64,000 nucleotides of DNA from Stomoxys calcitrans (GCF_963082655.1 NC_081554.1:128966962-129030961); one strand, 5' to 3'; shown: positions 11,611-22,194, counted from the stretch's first letter. Numbers and translations: made by a program. Notes: generated by a model not told the origin, from the letters alone.

Positions 11611-11684
11611 GTTATAACTGAGGTGTTAACCTGCTTATGTGAAAAAATGAGAGGCCTTCAAAGTTGAACACCTCGGCCCTACAA

Positions 11685-12672
11685 AATTTGAATATTGAGT
11701 TGAAATTTTACAAAGATTATTTCTTGTCCATAAGCAGGTTAATTTCGAAAATGGGCTATATCAGACTGTATCTTGATATAGCCCCTATATGGACCGATCC
11801 GTCGTTTTAGAGTCTTAGACTCATAAAAACCACATTTGGTGAAATTTGGGACAGTGAGTTGTGTTAGGCCAATAAACATCATTGTTCAATTAAAACCCGA
11901 TCAGTTTAGGTTTGGATATAGCTGCCATATATACCCATCTCTCTATTTAAGGTCTAGGTGCCATAAAAGGCGTATTTATTGTCCGACGTCTCCGAAATTT
12001 GGTAAAGTGAGTTGCGTTAGGCTTTTCGACAAATTTCCGCAATTTAGTCCAGATCGCTCCAGATTTGGATATAGCTGCCATATAGACCCATCTCTCGAAT
12101 TAAGGTCCTGGTCCCATAAAAGGCGCATTTATTGTCCGATTTTGCCCAAATTTGGGACAGTGAGTTGTGTTACTTTAATTTGGCCCAGATCGGTCCAGAT
12201 TTGGATATAGCTACCGATCTCTCTATTTAAGGTCTTGGTTCCATAAAAGGCGTATTTATTGTCCGACGTCCCCGAAATTTGGTACAGTGAGTTGCGTTAG
12301 GCTTTTCGAAATCTTTCCACAATTTAGTCCAGATTTGGATATAGCTGCCATATAGACCCATCTCTCGATTTAAGGTCTTGGGCCCATAAAAGGCGCGTTT
12401 ATAATCCGATTTCACTGAAATTTACCACAGTGACTTAGGGTAGGCTTTTCAACATCCGTGTAGTATATGGTTCAGATCGGTCTTTATTTGGATATAGCTA
12501 CCAAAAAGACCAACATTTTTTTTTTTACAAAATTGGACAATGACTTGCATTTATTATGTTACTGGGCATAAATTATGAATTTTTCACCGAACCATGACGA
12601 AAGGTGGTTTACATTTATACCCGTGGTGGTGGGAATCCAAAGTTCGGCCCGGCCGAACTTAACGCCTTTTTT
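11685..12672 (+). mobile_element. Family B element, head-truncated
   Basis: Begins within the conserved block AATATTGAGTTGAAATTTTAC, passes GGGCTATATCAGACT, then carries about five monomers (CGATTTGGCC..., TTTGGATATAGCTGCCATAT) and ends with AAAGGTGGTTTAC and AAGTTCGGCCCGGCCGAACT. The 124-codon frame at 11836-12210 is a read-through of 51-codon repeats. Confidence 0.82.
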
Positions 12673-13170
12673 CTTCTTTTAGCTGATTTGAAAACTAATA
12701 AAACAAACTATATTTGAGTCGTGATATATGCTGAGATCCGATTCTTTTGTCAAGAGTTATGCGAGTTACAAATCAAAGAATGTGAAAAAGTACATTTTTG
12801 GCATTTCTTGCCAAAAGGGGAATTTCATTGTTTCGTCACTACCAAGAAAATTTTACCTAATTCTTTCAATTTTACTTATTGAACTGAAAAGAGGACTTAA
12901 TGTAGATGCCTTTGAAAATGTAATTTGTATAAATTGTATTGACTCTAGTAGGAGCTATGTGAAGAACAACAGAAGCACTTTTTTCACAAAAAAAAAAACT
13001 GGGAAACCTTTCGAGTTCCCAAAAACGCAAAGATGAGGCCCCCAACTATATGACTTATTTTTGTTGCCCTAAGTGGTCCCTAATCTTATGGATATGTCCG
13101 TCAAGAAAGGTGGGTAAAATATATGCTAATTTTTTTGAGGAGATATTTATCTACAAAGTAAATAAAAACT
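12673..13170. other. No identifiable gene
   Basis: A 102-codon plus-strand frame at 12728-13036 is AT-driven, rich in Lys, Ile and Ser, has no recognised domain and lies between repeats. I do not call it a gene. Confidence 0.35.
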
Positions 13171-13556
13171 AGTAAGGACGGGCTAAAGTCGGGCGAAGCC
13201 TAAGTTTTGATACTTTACACCTCATTCGATATGCAGGCTAAGTTGTCGAATTTTTGCTTAAGAGAGAAGATCGATTGTTAAGTGGGTAAGCAAAGGCCTT
13301 AAAAGCGAATTTTGGGAGATGCATATGTATGGGAGTTATATCTAAAACTGAACAAATCTATGGAATTCATTAGTCGTCAGAAGAGTTGTAAGAGAAACCT
13401 ACGTGCCAAATTTTGTGAAGATCTGCTAACAAATTACTAAATTATTGAATGTTATTCAAACTCGGATGAAATATATATGGGAGCTATATCTAAATTTGAT
13501 CCGATTTCTATTAACTTTCTTTTAGTCCTAATTTGGATTCGTTGTATAGTATTATT
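13171..13556 (-). mobile_element. Family C element, truncated
   Basis: The tail AGTAAGGACGGGCTAAAGTC-GGGCGAAGCC is the family C counterpart of the A/B palindrome, followed by ACTTTACACCTCATTC and monomer cores ATGGGAGTTATATCTAAAAC and ATGGGAGCTATATCTAAATT about 150 bp apart. It abuts the next family B copy directly. Confidence 0.7.
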
Positions 13557-13560
13557 TTTA

Positions 13561-14688
13561 TACCCACCACCGAAGGATCGAAATATCCATTTCCGACCCT
13601 ATAAAGTATATATATTCTTGATCAGCGTAAAAATCTAAGACCATCTAGACATGTCCGTCCGTCTGTCTGTTGAAATCACGCTACAGTCTTTAAAAATAGA
13701 GATATTGAGCTGAAATTTTGCACAGACTCTTTTTTGTGGGCTATATCGGACTATATCTTGATATAGCCCCCATATAGACCGATCCGCCGATTTAGGGTCT
13801 TAGGTCCATAAAAGCCACATTTATTATCCGATTTTGATGAAATTTGGGACAGTGAGTTGCGTTAGGCACCTGGACATCCTTCGTCAATTTGGACTAGATC
13901 GGTCCAGATTTGGATATAGCTGCCATATAGACCGATCCTCCGATTTAGGGTCTTAGGCCCATAAAAGCCACATTTATTATCCGATTTTGCTGAAATTTGG
14001 GACAGTGAGGTGTGTTAGGGCCATATAGACCGATCTCTCGATTTCAGGTTTTGGGCCCATTAAATGCTCATGTATTGTCCGATGTCGCCGAAATTTGGGA
14101 CAGTGAGTTAAGTTAAGCCCCTCGACGTAATCCTGCAATATGGCACAGATCGGTTAAAATTTGGATATAGCTGCCATATAGACCGATCTCTCGATATGAG
14201 GTTTTGGGTCCATAAAAGGCGCATTTATTGTCCAATTTCGCCGAAATTTGGGACAGTGCGTTGAGTTAGGCCCTTCGAAATTTTTCTGAAACTTGAGCTA
14301 AACCGGTTTAGATTTGGATATAGCTCCCATATAGACCGATATCTCGATTTAAAGTTTTGGCCCCATAAAAGGCGCATTTCTAATCCGATTTAACTGAAAT
14401 TTGACACAGTGACTTATGTTAAGCTTTTCGAAATCCGTGTCGTATGTAGGTCAAATCGGTTTTTTTTAGATAAAGCTACTAAAAAACCAATATTTTGTTA
14501 TACACAATTGAACAATGACTTGTACTTATAAGTATTTTGTCAAAATTGGAACATATTTTGATATAACTGCTATGGGACAAAAGGTATACAATTATCACCG
14601 GATTTTGATGAAAGGTGGTTTACGTATATTCCCGAGGTGGCAGGTATCCAAAGTTCGGCCCGGCCGAACTTAACGCCTTTTTACTTGA
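13561..14688 (+). mobile_element. Family B element, near full length
   Basis: Head TACCCACCACCGAAGGATCG (with a small deletion of the second hairpin arm), (TA)n-TTCTTGATCAGC, GTCCGTCCGTCTGTCTG, then about five monomers and the palindromic tail ending TTTTTACTTG at 14688. No coding capacity. Confidence 0.88.
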
Positions 14689-15992
14689 TGACTTTCCATT
14701 TGCATACAGTGCTTTGCAACAATTTTTCATGATACAAATTATTTGGCATTCTTCTCTGTCAAATCCAAATGTTATAACATTTTTGACAACTTTTGATTGA
14801 TTCAACTTTGTATATTTTCGCTTAAGTATTTTGACAAAGAACAAGGCAGACGACATGGTAGAGTAGGCCTCCAATTTCCGTTGCCACATTTGATTCATTC
14901 CAAATGCCAACCAACACTTATAATGGGTGGGAAGAAATGAGCAATGCTGTCATGCATGAATGCATGGATAGTAGACAAGGGAACTCTTCCTACCGTCAAT
15001 CGTTCTTCCAAAGCGCAATCATAAAAAACACAATCCAAATCTGTTGACATATAATAAATTATCCAAGAGCTGTTAAAGAATGAACAACAAGCAAAAACGC
15101 CAAGAACTGCAACAAAAATGTATAAAAAAAAATGAAAACGAGAACGCTTGTAAAAACCATTCATTACATTTTCAGCAAACAGATTGGTTGCGACGACCCA
15201 CGTTCGTTGCTACGTCTCACCGTCTGTCAATGTTTTTTTTTTTTGATGGTGTTGCATGAATGCAACGACCCATTGCATTTCTCCCCCCGAGTAAAGCGAG
15301 TGCAATGCATGATGCATGCATAGGCCTCACATTCAGTGTTAAACTGTTGTAAGGTCTGGCTCACTTGGTATTTAAGTTTGTCCGTCTACTCATATCTGTA
15401 TCTGTGTGTGAGAGGGATTTTGCATGAGTATGACATTAATGCTAATTGATGTGAATTCATGAAATTTTTCACATCTTCTGCAATGTTGTTGAAATAAAAA
15501 TTAATTAAAAATATTGTAAATGTTGTCGAGATTATCACATGTGTATGGACGGATTTTCTTTCTGTTTTTTGCTATTTTTGCCATCTTGTGGCCTGTGTTA
15601 CTGCCGCGTTTTTGGGTTGTCTGATTTTTGTTGCTTATTCGTTCAGTTTCGTTTTCAATGACTCGGTTAGTGTCATGGCTCTGCTGTTCGAACGTTTTTG
15701 GTTTATTTATCTCTCAGTCGATGCATGCAGAGCGCATTCATTTGCTTCGATATGACTGCGTCAGCTGTAATTTCTGCAATGATGCATGGGACTCTGCCAC
15801 TTAGAGATTTTGAGTTTTTTTTTTTGTTTGTGTAGACAAATGGGCTTGGGTGGTGATGCGTTTGTTAATTAATGTATATAACCCAGCAAAATTTTTCATT
15901 ATTCATTATGATTCTTCCTGCTGGTGAATTATATGCATCAAAAAGTTGTTGATGTAATTCGAGTATTGACATTGTAAATAATGCCCTTCAAT
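14689..15992. other. Unique DNA rich in TGCATG/ATGCAT motifs
   Basis: No repeat family or gene is seen. The motif TGCATG (self-complementary ATGCAT overlaps) recurs at about 14951, 14961, 15254, 15310, 15420, 15721 and 15784. This may be host regulatory or intronic DNA; a GCAUG-binding RNA factor is one possible reader if it is transcribed. Confidence 0.35.
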
Positions 15993-16395
15993 TTAGAGGC
16001 TGAGCATATGTCTTTCAAAAAGGTTCATAAAGACGTGTACATTTAATTTAATAAAATAATCAAATCCACTGCAAGCCTTTTTCGAGCTAGGTCTCAATAA
16101 GAGTGGACTCAAATATTCAACACTACTGTAAACGTTCTCAGACCACGAACTTTCGATAGCATCAAACAATTCATTCATAAACAAGTAATGGACCATGGAC
16201 TGAACTCTGCGGTAATCCACTTTTCATCGCTAACAAATTCGAACTCACATATTAAAACCTACCTGATAGATAAGATTTCAACAAAAAACACGCAAACCTA
16301 GAAAACCCTAAGGAATAGTGCAATTTGCTTACTAATATTCCATGATCAAGTCTGTCAAACGCCTTTTCTATATCAAGGGACACAGTTCTCATGAC
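15993..16395 (-). pseudogene. LINE reverse-transcriptase fragment (inactive)
   Basis: Minus-strand translation from 16380 gives LDIEKAFDRLDHGIL, the RT palm motif with the first catalytic aspartate, then after a stop SGLPQSSVHGPLL, matching the conserved (V/L)PQGSVLGPLL block. Stops and frameshifts follow (frames at 15993-16220). Looks like the CR1/Jockey side of LINEs. The upstream part lies in the foldback that follows. Confidence 0.75.
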
Positions 16396-16595
16396 TACTG
16401 ATAGCCCTTTAAATATTATCAGAAAGGTCTATAAGGGTAGATGTCGTGGAGCGGCCACTTTAGTTAACATTGATTTTCAAATTTACCCGGCTTTACAGGG
16501 TACATTTGAAAATCAATGTTAACTAAAGTGGCCGCTCCACGACATCTACCCTTATAGACCTTTCTGATAATATTAAAAGGGCTATTAGTAGTCAT
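16391..16595. repeat. 92-bp foldback (inverted duplication) of a LINE RT segment
   Basis: The arm 16391-16482 is repeated in inverse at 16504-16595 with few differences, separated by a 21-bp loop. Both arms translate as GRSTTSTLIDLSDNI, left arm on minus and right arm on plus. The left arm continues into the RT palm fragment; the right arm ends at TTGATCATGG, a sequence also present inverted near 16340, so a further bit of the inverted copy survives with about 40 bp deleted. Confidence 0.88.
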
Positions 16596-17096
16596 TGATC
16601 ATGGAAAGTTTCTCTGAATCCCGGAAAATTTTCAAGAAGTTATTGCTTTCAGTATCTCTATATTAATGGAATGGTCACTGAAGGATAGCTACAATAGTGT
16701 TATCCATTAGGCGGTTCATGATCTGCGGCTGTTTCCATTGGGGCGCCAGATCTAGAGCACAAGAATATGTTTAGAACGGACTCCAAATAACCAACAGCTG
16801 TATAGTGGAACTGTTGCTCTAGGTTCCTGGTCATCATTGACTTGTGACGAAGACACCTGGTTCCAGTCTTAAGGACATAGGCGAACCTATTCTATCTTCG
16901 CATGTCTACGCCATCAGCCTTCTCTAGCAAACCAATACGCTCTTTAAGAGGTTGGAACAATGAAAGAGCATCGCTTTCAGGTTTATTGAGGTTTGGTTGG
17001 AATGATCATAAGACTCTCATCGATAAGAAGAGAGGCTCCCTTAATTAGACTCGGAAATTCGCTGCACAGGCTACCCTAAACGCTACACATCAAGGT

Positions 17097-17850
17097 TTGG
17101 AAACGGCAACGCAGTCAGCCAAAAGGCTGCGGTTCCATGCTCAAGAGACAAAGGCGAACGATTGTAAGATGGGTCCAAGAACCTTTGCCAATGTCGCTAG
17201 GAACAGTTTGGTTATGGTAGTTGACGAAAAGGGAGAAGAGCAGGGCTGCATACCTAGAAACAATTGTAGTGGGATAGTCAATGGACTGTCATCTGTATAC
17301 TCCGATGTTCTTGCGGAAATGGTTGAAATGTATCGTTGCGCCCTAAGAATGATTGGCGGGATCTGGCCAGGCGATATTTATTTTTGATCAATGGCTCCTG
17401 CTTATATACCAAAGATTCCTCCAGATCCGTGGAAGCAGTGGGGTTGGGGAATCAGGAAACGACTCAGCACTTGTTGCTGAACACTGAACACACACTGGTG
17501 AACTATCGACCACATCTCTGAAGTTTGGCAGATTGCAGGAAATTGGAAATCCCCCTGCCACGATCGAATAGGGAAAGGAAGGCGTCGAGACTGAACCCGA
17601 CAAGTGCTGTGTAAATGGGTCATCCAGTTGGATTGGGCTCAAGGTGTGCACCAGCCGGGAAGGACAGAACTCAAAAAGTTAGCTAGCGAAGCATCTAAGT
17701 AGGAATTGTCCACGCCAAGTGTCCAGTGACCAGTACCTCAAGGAAGATGCGTAAAGAAGCTCATCATGACAAGATCGAATCAATCTGGGATGAGCTCCTG
17801 GTGTACTCGGAAGACGAGGCTAACGCAACGGTGGTGGAAGTTCTGAATCC
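17097..17850 (+). pseudogene. ORF1 (gag-like) remnant of the LOA-like LINE
   Basis: Starts with a basic segment and SFANVAR-like motif (here TFANVARNSLVMVV), then GCIPRNN, matching the GxIPRxxW block of LINE ORF1 proteins in flies. Frame is open to 17387, then broken by stops before the endonuclease start. Zinc knuckles are not seen. Confidence 0.6.
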
Positions 17851-17855
17851 TGACC

Positions 17856-18194
17856 ATGGTTCAGTATATGCGTATAAATCTCCACAGTTGTAAGGTCGCT
17901 TTGCCGGCACTGGAGGTCCTTCTGATGGCAGGAGGATTTGACATGGTTCTTATTCAGGAACCATGGAAACATGGGACAATGGTTCGTGGACTAAGTATTA
18001 CTGGACTTCAATTACTCAATGGTACGGGAATTGGGAGACACAGAGCATGTATTCTTGCAAGCAGTAGTATCATAGTTTTTTATCTTCCGTCGCTAATCAC
18101 TGAAGATTCAGTAGTAACCAGCCTTAAAACTAATAGGTCTCACTACTGCCTAGCTTCCCTATACATAGCATACGATTCAGAGGTGCCACCTTAA
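17856..18194 (+). pseudogene. LINE endonuclease (EEP/APE-like) N-terminal part
   Basis: A 112-codon open frame: start MVQYMRINLHSCKVA (N-terminal strand with INL), then DMVLIQEPW with the catalytic glutamate of the EEP fold, then RACILA and the SLYIAYDS block. The rest of the domain (second half with the DFN and SDH motifs) is missing; sequence jumps to the linker before RT. Confidence 0.72.
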
Positions 18195-18203
18195 AGCCTT
18201 AAG

Positions 18204-18676
18204 TTGCTCGTTGAAGCTGCTTCTGCAGGGATAAAGAACCTTATTGTAAGAAAGTTCGGACATCAACGAAAGGGGAGAGCTACAAAAATACAAGGCGAGC
18301 TGAGAAAGGCTCAGAATAAATCCTGGGTGGAATTCTGCTGCTCCGTGGAGGATACATCGCCTGCAAAGAAGGTTCCCTCGCTGTTAAAGAACACACAATG
18401 GTAGCATTTCTCGACATTGAGGGCGCATTCCATTATGTCGAATCGAAGTCAATCATGGGAGAGCGGGAGATTCGAGGTAAGAATATTTGTAAATAACTTA
18501 CTTACTTAATGGAAGGTGCATTATAGCAGGCTTGGGATCTGTGATCTGGGATCTTTAAAATACCGCCGTTAATAAAATATTATAGTCTGTGAAAAAAACG
18601 TTTAAAAGTGATCGCATATACTGATGACATAGCTATTGCGGTAAGGGAAAAGTTTACAAGCACTCTTAGAGATATA
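18204..18676 (+). pseudogene. LINE RT, first part, YTDD in place of YADD
   Basis: Linker RKAQNKSWVEFCCSVED (18204-18404), then FLDIEGAFHYV near 18410 with the first palm aspartate, a deletion, and VIAYTDDIAIAV near 18618 where the canonical YADD box has Ala changed to Thr. The frame TLRDI then meets the Tc1-like insertion and resumes at 19286. Confidence 0.75.
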
Positions 18677-19283
18677 AAGGGTGATTTTTTTGAGGTTAGG
18701 ATTTTCATGCATTAGTATTTGACAGATCACGTGGGATTTCAGACATGGTGTCAAAGAGAAAGATGCTCAGTATGCTTTGACATTTCATCATGAATAAACT
18801 TACTAACGAGCAACGCTTGCAAATCATTGAATTTTATTACCAAAATCAGTGTTCGGTTCGAAATGTGTTCAAATTTTGACAAATTTTGTTCAGCGATGAG
18901 GCTCATTTCTGGTTGAATGGCTACGTAAATAAGCAAAATTGCCGCATTTGGAGTGAAGAGCAACCAGAAGCCGTTCAAGAACTGCCCATGCATCCCGAAA
19001 AATGCACTGTTTGGTGTGGTTTGTACGCTGGTGGAATCATTGGACCGTATTTTTTCAAAGATGCTGTTGGACGCAACGTTACGGTGAATGAACACATTTC
19101 GAACCGAACACTGATTTTGGTAATAAAATTCAATGATTTGCAAGCGTTGCTCGTTAGTAAGTCTATTCATGATGAAATGTCAAAGCATACTGAGCATCTT
19201 TCTCTTTGACACCATGTCTGAAATCCCACGTGATCTGTCAAATACTAATGCATGAAAATCCTAACCTCAAAAAAATCACCCTT
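18677..19283 (+). mobile_element. Deleted Tc1/mariner-like element with ~190-bp TIRs, TA target
   Basis: Ends AAGGGTGATTTTTTTGAGG on both sides with TA at 18675-18676 and 19284-19285. The inverted repeats are about 195 bp long and include the start of the transposase frame (LTNEQRLQIIEFYYQNQCSV), present forwards near 18790 and backwards near 19160. The middle keeps an open piece of the catalytic region, FSDEAHFWLNGYVNKQN to FFKDAVGRNVTV (18888-19085), which holds one of the DDE/D acidic residues. Interrupts the LINE RT between TLRDI and EALRT. Non-autonomous. Confidence 0.92.
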
Positions 19284-19285
19284 TA

Positions 19286-19960
19286 CTTTAGGAAGCTCTA
19301 CGTACGAGAGCAAAGTGGGCTATCAAAAGTGGTCTAGGCGCAAATCACTTCAAGACAGAAGTAGTTCTTGTCAGCTGGATATACAAGTTTCCAACAGTGG
19401 CACCTATCTCCTCGTGAGGAGATGATGTTCCACTTACTGAATGTGCAAAGTACCTGGGCATTTGCTGGACAGGAAATTGAACTTAAAATCCAACATTTTG
19501 CAAAAGGCCAGAAAAGCAACTCTTGCCCTGTGCACCTGCAAGAGAGCCATTGGCAAAAGTTTTAGGTTTAAACCGCGTGTCATCCATTGGGTATATACAG
19601 CAGTTGTCAGACCTATAATGCTATATGGTGTTGTGATCTGGTGGACGCCGCTTAAAACTCCACATACTGTTCAATACTCAACTGGATCCAAAAGATGGCT
19701 TGTTTGTGTATTAAAGGACGCCACCATCTGATGCCTCTGGACATTGTGGCTAGACAAATTACTGCAACCACTGCTGTAAGACTAAGGGAACTTTGTATTT
19801 GGTCAAGTAGCGGCTATGTACAATGTGTTATCCTTGATAGAATGTCCAATGTTCCAGGCTGTGTGGAATACACATTGTCTGAACCGCTTTTTACTAAAAA
19901 GTACTGTACCACAATATCTCTGGTTATAGAAGAGGTTCAGAGGTTCCAATCTGGACGACC
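19286..19960 (+). pseudogene. LINE RT, thumb/C-terminal part
   Basis: Resumes directly after the insertion: EALRTRAKWAIKSGLGANHF, then ATLALCTCKRAIGKSF and IHWVYTAVVRPIMLYGVVIWW, then MPLDIVARQITATTAVRLRE. These are the conserved C-terminal RT blocks of LOA/Jockey-type LINEs. Several frameshifts divide it (frames at 19441-19731 and 19695-20060). Confidence 0.78.
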
Positions 19961-20195
19961 TGGTAAGTTTTGGTGTGTACTCTGGAGAACTAGAACTGGT
20001 CATATCGAGAAAGTTATCCGACCACTGCAATGTGTGTCAAGCGATGATCCTTGCAATTAAAGAATTGTTTGAATAGCTAAGATGTAATGTCAAAACGACG
20101 GTTGGCAGCTAGGCAGTCATTAAATCGCTGAAGAACATATTTCTGAATTCAGAAACCGCACTCGACTGTCGCAGATCTCTCAACGAAATGGCTAA
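19961..20195 (+). pseudogene. RNase H remnant of the LOA-like LINE
   Basis: In the frame from 19972 the translation GVYSGELELVISRKLSDHC then QAMILAIKE, and later IKSLKNIFLNSETALDCRRS and LNEMA, matches the RNase H domain (SDHCSVFQAE block with the acidic residue here replaced by Met). The C-terminal VPGH motif is missing; homology stops at 20195. Confidence 0.7.
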
Positions 20196-20979
20196 CTTTT
20201 TACATTTTTAATCGATAATGCTCATATGGCTATATGTTGTCATTTCGACAAAATAATCCTCCTCTTCGGATTAAGAGCTTTCTAGCAATGCATCTAATAT
20301 GCCGTTAGCTAAATAAAACGCGCCGTTGGCTAAAGAAAACGAGCATATGAAAAATGTTCTTAATCCAAAACTCCAATTTCAATGCTATGGTTCGAAACTT
20401 ACTAATATTTTATATATGTTTTAAAACATTTTCAAAATATTACAATGGTAGTCCGAGTATTACCTGTGTAAAGAGATTTAAATACATCATAAACGCCGGA
20501 TTGAAGCTTACCTGAAAAAGGAACAAAAGGAAAAAAAATTAAGTATAAATTACAGAATGGTATGATTTTTGAGAACTTTGTGGTTTAAGTCAAATTATAA
20601 CATAATGTTACTCAATAAATATTATCCAATAAAGCATGTTGTTAATTTTAAATAGAGTAGATTCAGTTCATTGAAGGACAAATTCTGATTTTAATCTACA
20701 TTTTAAATATTATATTAAAGTGGTAACATCGCACTCGTAAGTTTAAGGGTGTGATATAAAATGGTTTGATTTTTCATCCAAGAACCAAGCTACTTCTATA
20801 ATTTTTTAAAGATTTTAGAAGTAACTTGGCGTTTTCGACAATATCTATCTAGTAGTTTCTATATGTATTCGTTTAGAGCATAATTAAAATGTCATGCTAT
20901 CCGGTAAGTACAGTGTTCTTTAGAAGCTGAATAAATCAAAGTTATATATATAAGGAGGAGCTATACTAGGGTCAACTTG
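20196..20979. other. No identifiable gene
   Basis: AT-rich. A sequence CGTTGGCTAAAGAAAACGAG and a relative CGTTAGCTAAATAAAACGCG lie close together at 20300-20340, a local imperfect duplication. Nothing else recognised. Confidence 0.35.
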
Positions 20980-21097
20980 TCCTATTACGATTTCAACCGA
21001 TCTATGTCACAAAGAATTTTTTTGTTCAACATTTTGGCAGTTAGTCTTACTCTTTCGAAAGTTAGTGTGCGTTCCAGTTGAAATTTCATGCTGGTAT
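20980..21097 (-). mobile_element. Family A remnant
   Basis: Contains CAGTTAGTCTTACTCTTTCG, AAAGTTAGTGTGCG, the decayed form of the GGCTAGCTTTACTCCTTCG block. It is the target of the SINE that follows. Confidence 0.5.
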
Positions 21098-21109
21098 AGG
21101 TCAATTTTT

Positions 21110-21253
21110 GGGCGCCCCGGTAGCCGAGTTGGTAGTGTGCTTGGATTACCAGTGCAGGGGTCGTGGGTTCGATTCCCACAATGGACAATGTACTTAAAAT
21201 TGTCTAAGTGAGTCTGTAAAGGACTGCCACTCTTACCTAACCCAACCTAACCT
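21110..21253 (+). mobile_element. tRNA-derived SINE with target-site duplication and CCTAA tail
   Basis: A pol III A box TAGCCGAGTTGG (21121-21132) and B box GGTTCGATTCC (21166-21176), 33 bp apart, lie in a tRNA-like head of about 70 bp. A 3' body and a tail of CCTAA-type pentamers follow (21236-21253). The flanks AGGTCAATTTTT (21098-21109) and AGGTCAATATTTT (21254-21266) are a near-perfect target-site duplication, proving retroposition. Not a functional tRNA: acceptor pairing is poor. Confidence 0.9.
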
Positions 21254-21266
21254 AGGTCAATATTTT

Positions 21267-22194
21267 GAAATGTTGGGTATGAGGAATTTTCCCCAGCATT
21301 GCAAGTCACGCATTCTGCATCAACAAGAATTTGTACGAAATTTTCTTTTCCATTCTTTCAGCAAGCCAATATTCCATTTATTCACACCACATCTTAAAAT
21401 GTTGATCGAAAACTTTAAACCCCCATCCGACAGGCTTGAGAAAACCCACAGACCATTTAGTCAAATGCCATGGCGCTGATTTTCATGTCGATGCAAATTC
21501 CCCACCCATCAAATATCGCAAGTATTTCGTTCGATTACCACAAAATTAATTGGAAAAGCCTTTTAAACGGACACCTCATGTATTTTGTCTTCATATCGTT
21601 GCCGTAAAAATGCAATCATAAATGCATGCGAATCAATTTCTTAATGCATGACATGCATTAACGCATTCGTGTATGTCCTTAATGCCACATAAAATATTAC
21701 CCAGTCAGCAGTGGTCGCTTTGAGTAGCCACTGAGAGTGCGTTATAATTAAATCATGAAAAATATGAATAATGCAATTTTTGACTTTTTGAATTGTTTTT
21801 AATTAATTTTCATTGAAATTAATGAACTTCCTCCATTTCAAAGACCCAAACGCAGGCAGACAGACGGATACAGGCAGGCAGACAAATGCCATATATGCTA
21901 TGCAAAACACTCATGTCACATAAATTTCAATGATATTTTCAACAACACTTGTATTCCGACAGGTTTTTAATAATTTTCATATACGAGAATGAAAATAAGT
22001 GTGAGTGCTTATATTCTGCGGATAACAAACAACTTATACAGTAGCACTATGCAAAAAATGTGGGGAGGCCAGTTACCAAGTTAGATGTGTTAGGCCTATT
22101 AGATTTTGGGCACAAAAGAACAGTTTTCAAGAATGCAACGGGTTTTATAGTAAGTTTTTCAAAATTTAATCTATTATCTCCAGACCAGGGACGT
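21267..22194. other. Unique AT-rich DNA, no gene seen
   Basis: Contains another small cluster of ATGCAT-type motifs (21620-21665) and a short GACAGACGG stretch (21850-21890). A 69-codon frame at 21270-21479 has no recognisable domain. Confidence 0.35.

Larger units (their letters stand above)
17041..20195 (+). mobile_element. Decayed LOA-like LINE (ORF1, endonuclease, RT, RNase H)
   Basis: In order on the plus strand: ORF1-like gag (17097-17850), endonuclease (17856-18194), RT (18204-18676 and 19286-19960) and RNase H (19965-20195). Presence of RNase H after RT plus the LIQEPW endonuclease motif point to the LOA side of the Jockey/I group. Large internal deletions, many stops and a Tc1-like insertion at 18677-19283 make it inactive. 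Clade is inferred from motifs only. Confidence 0.8.

Noticed and set aside
12728..13036. 102-codon plus-strand frame as a host gene
   Set aside because: No recognisable domain, AT-driven composition, and a position between two element copies.
21110..21190. Possible functional tRNA gene
   Set aside because: A and B boxes are good, but acceptor pairing is poor and the unit has a body, tail and target duplication: a SINE.
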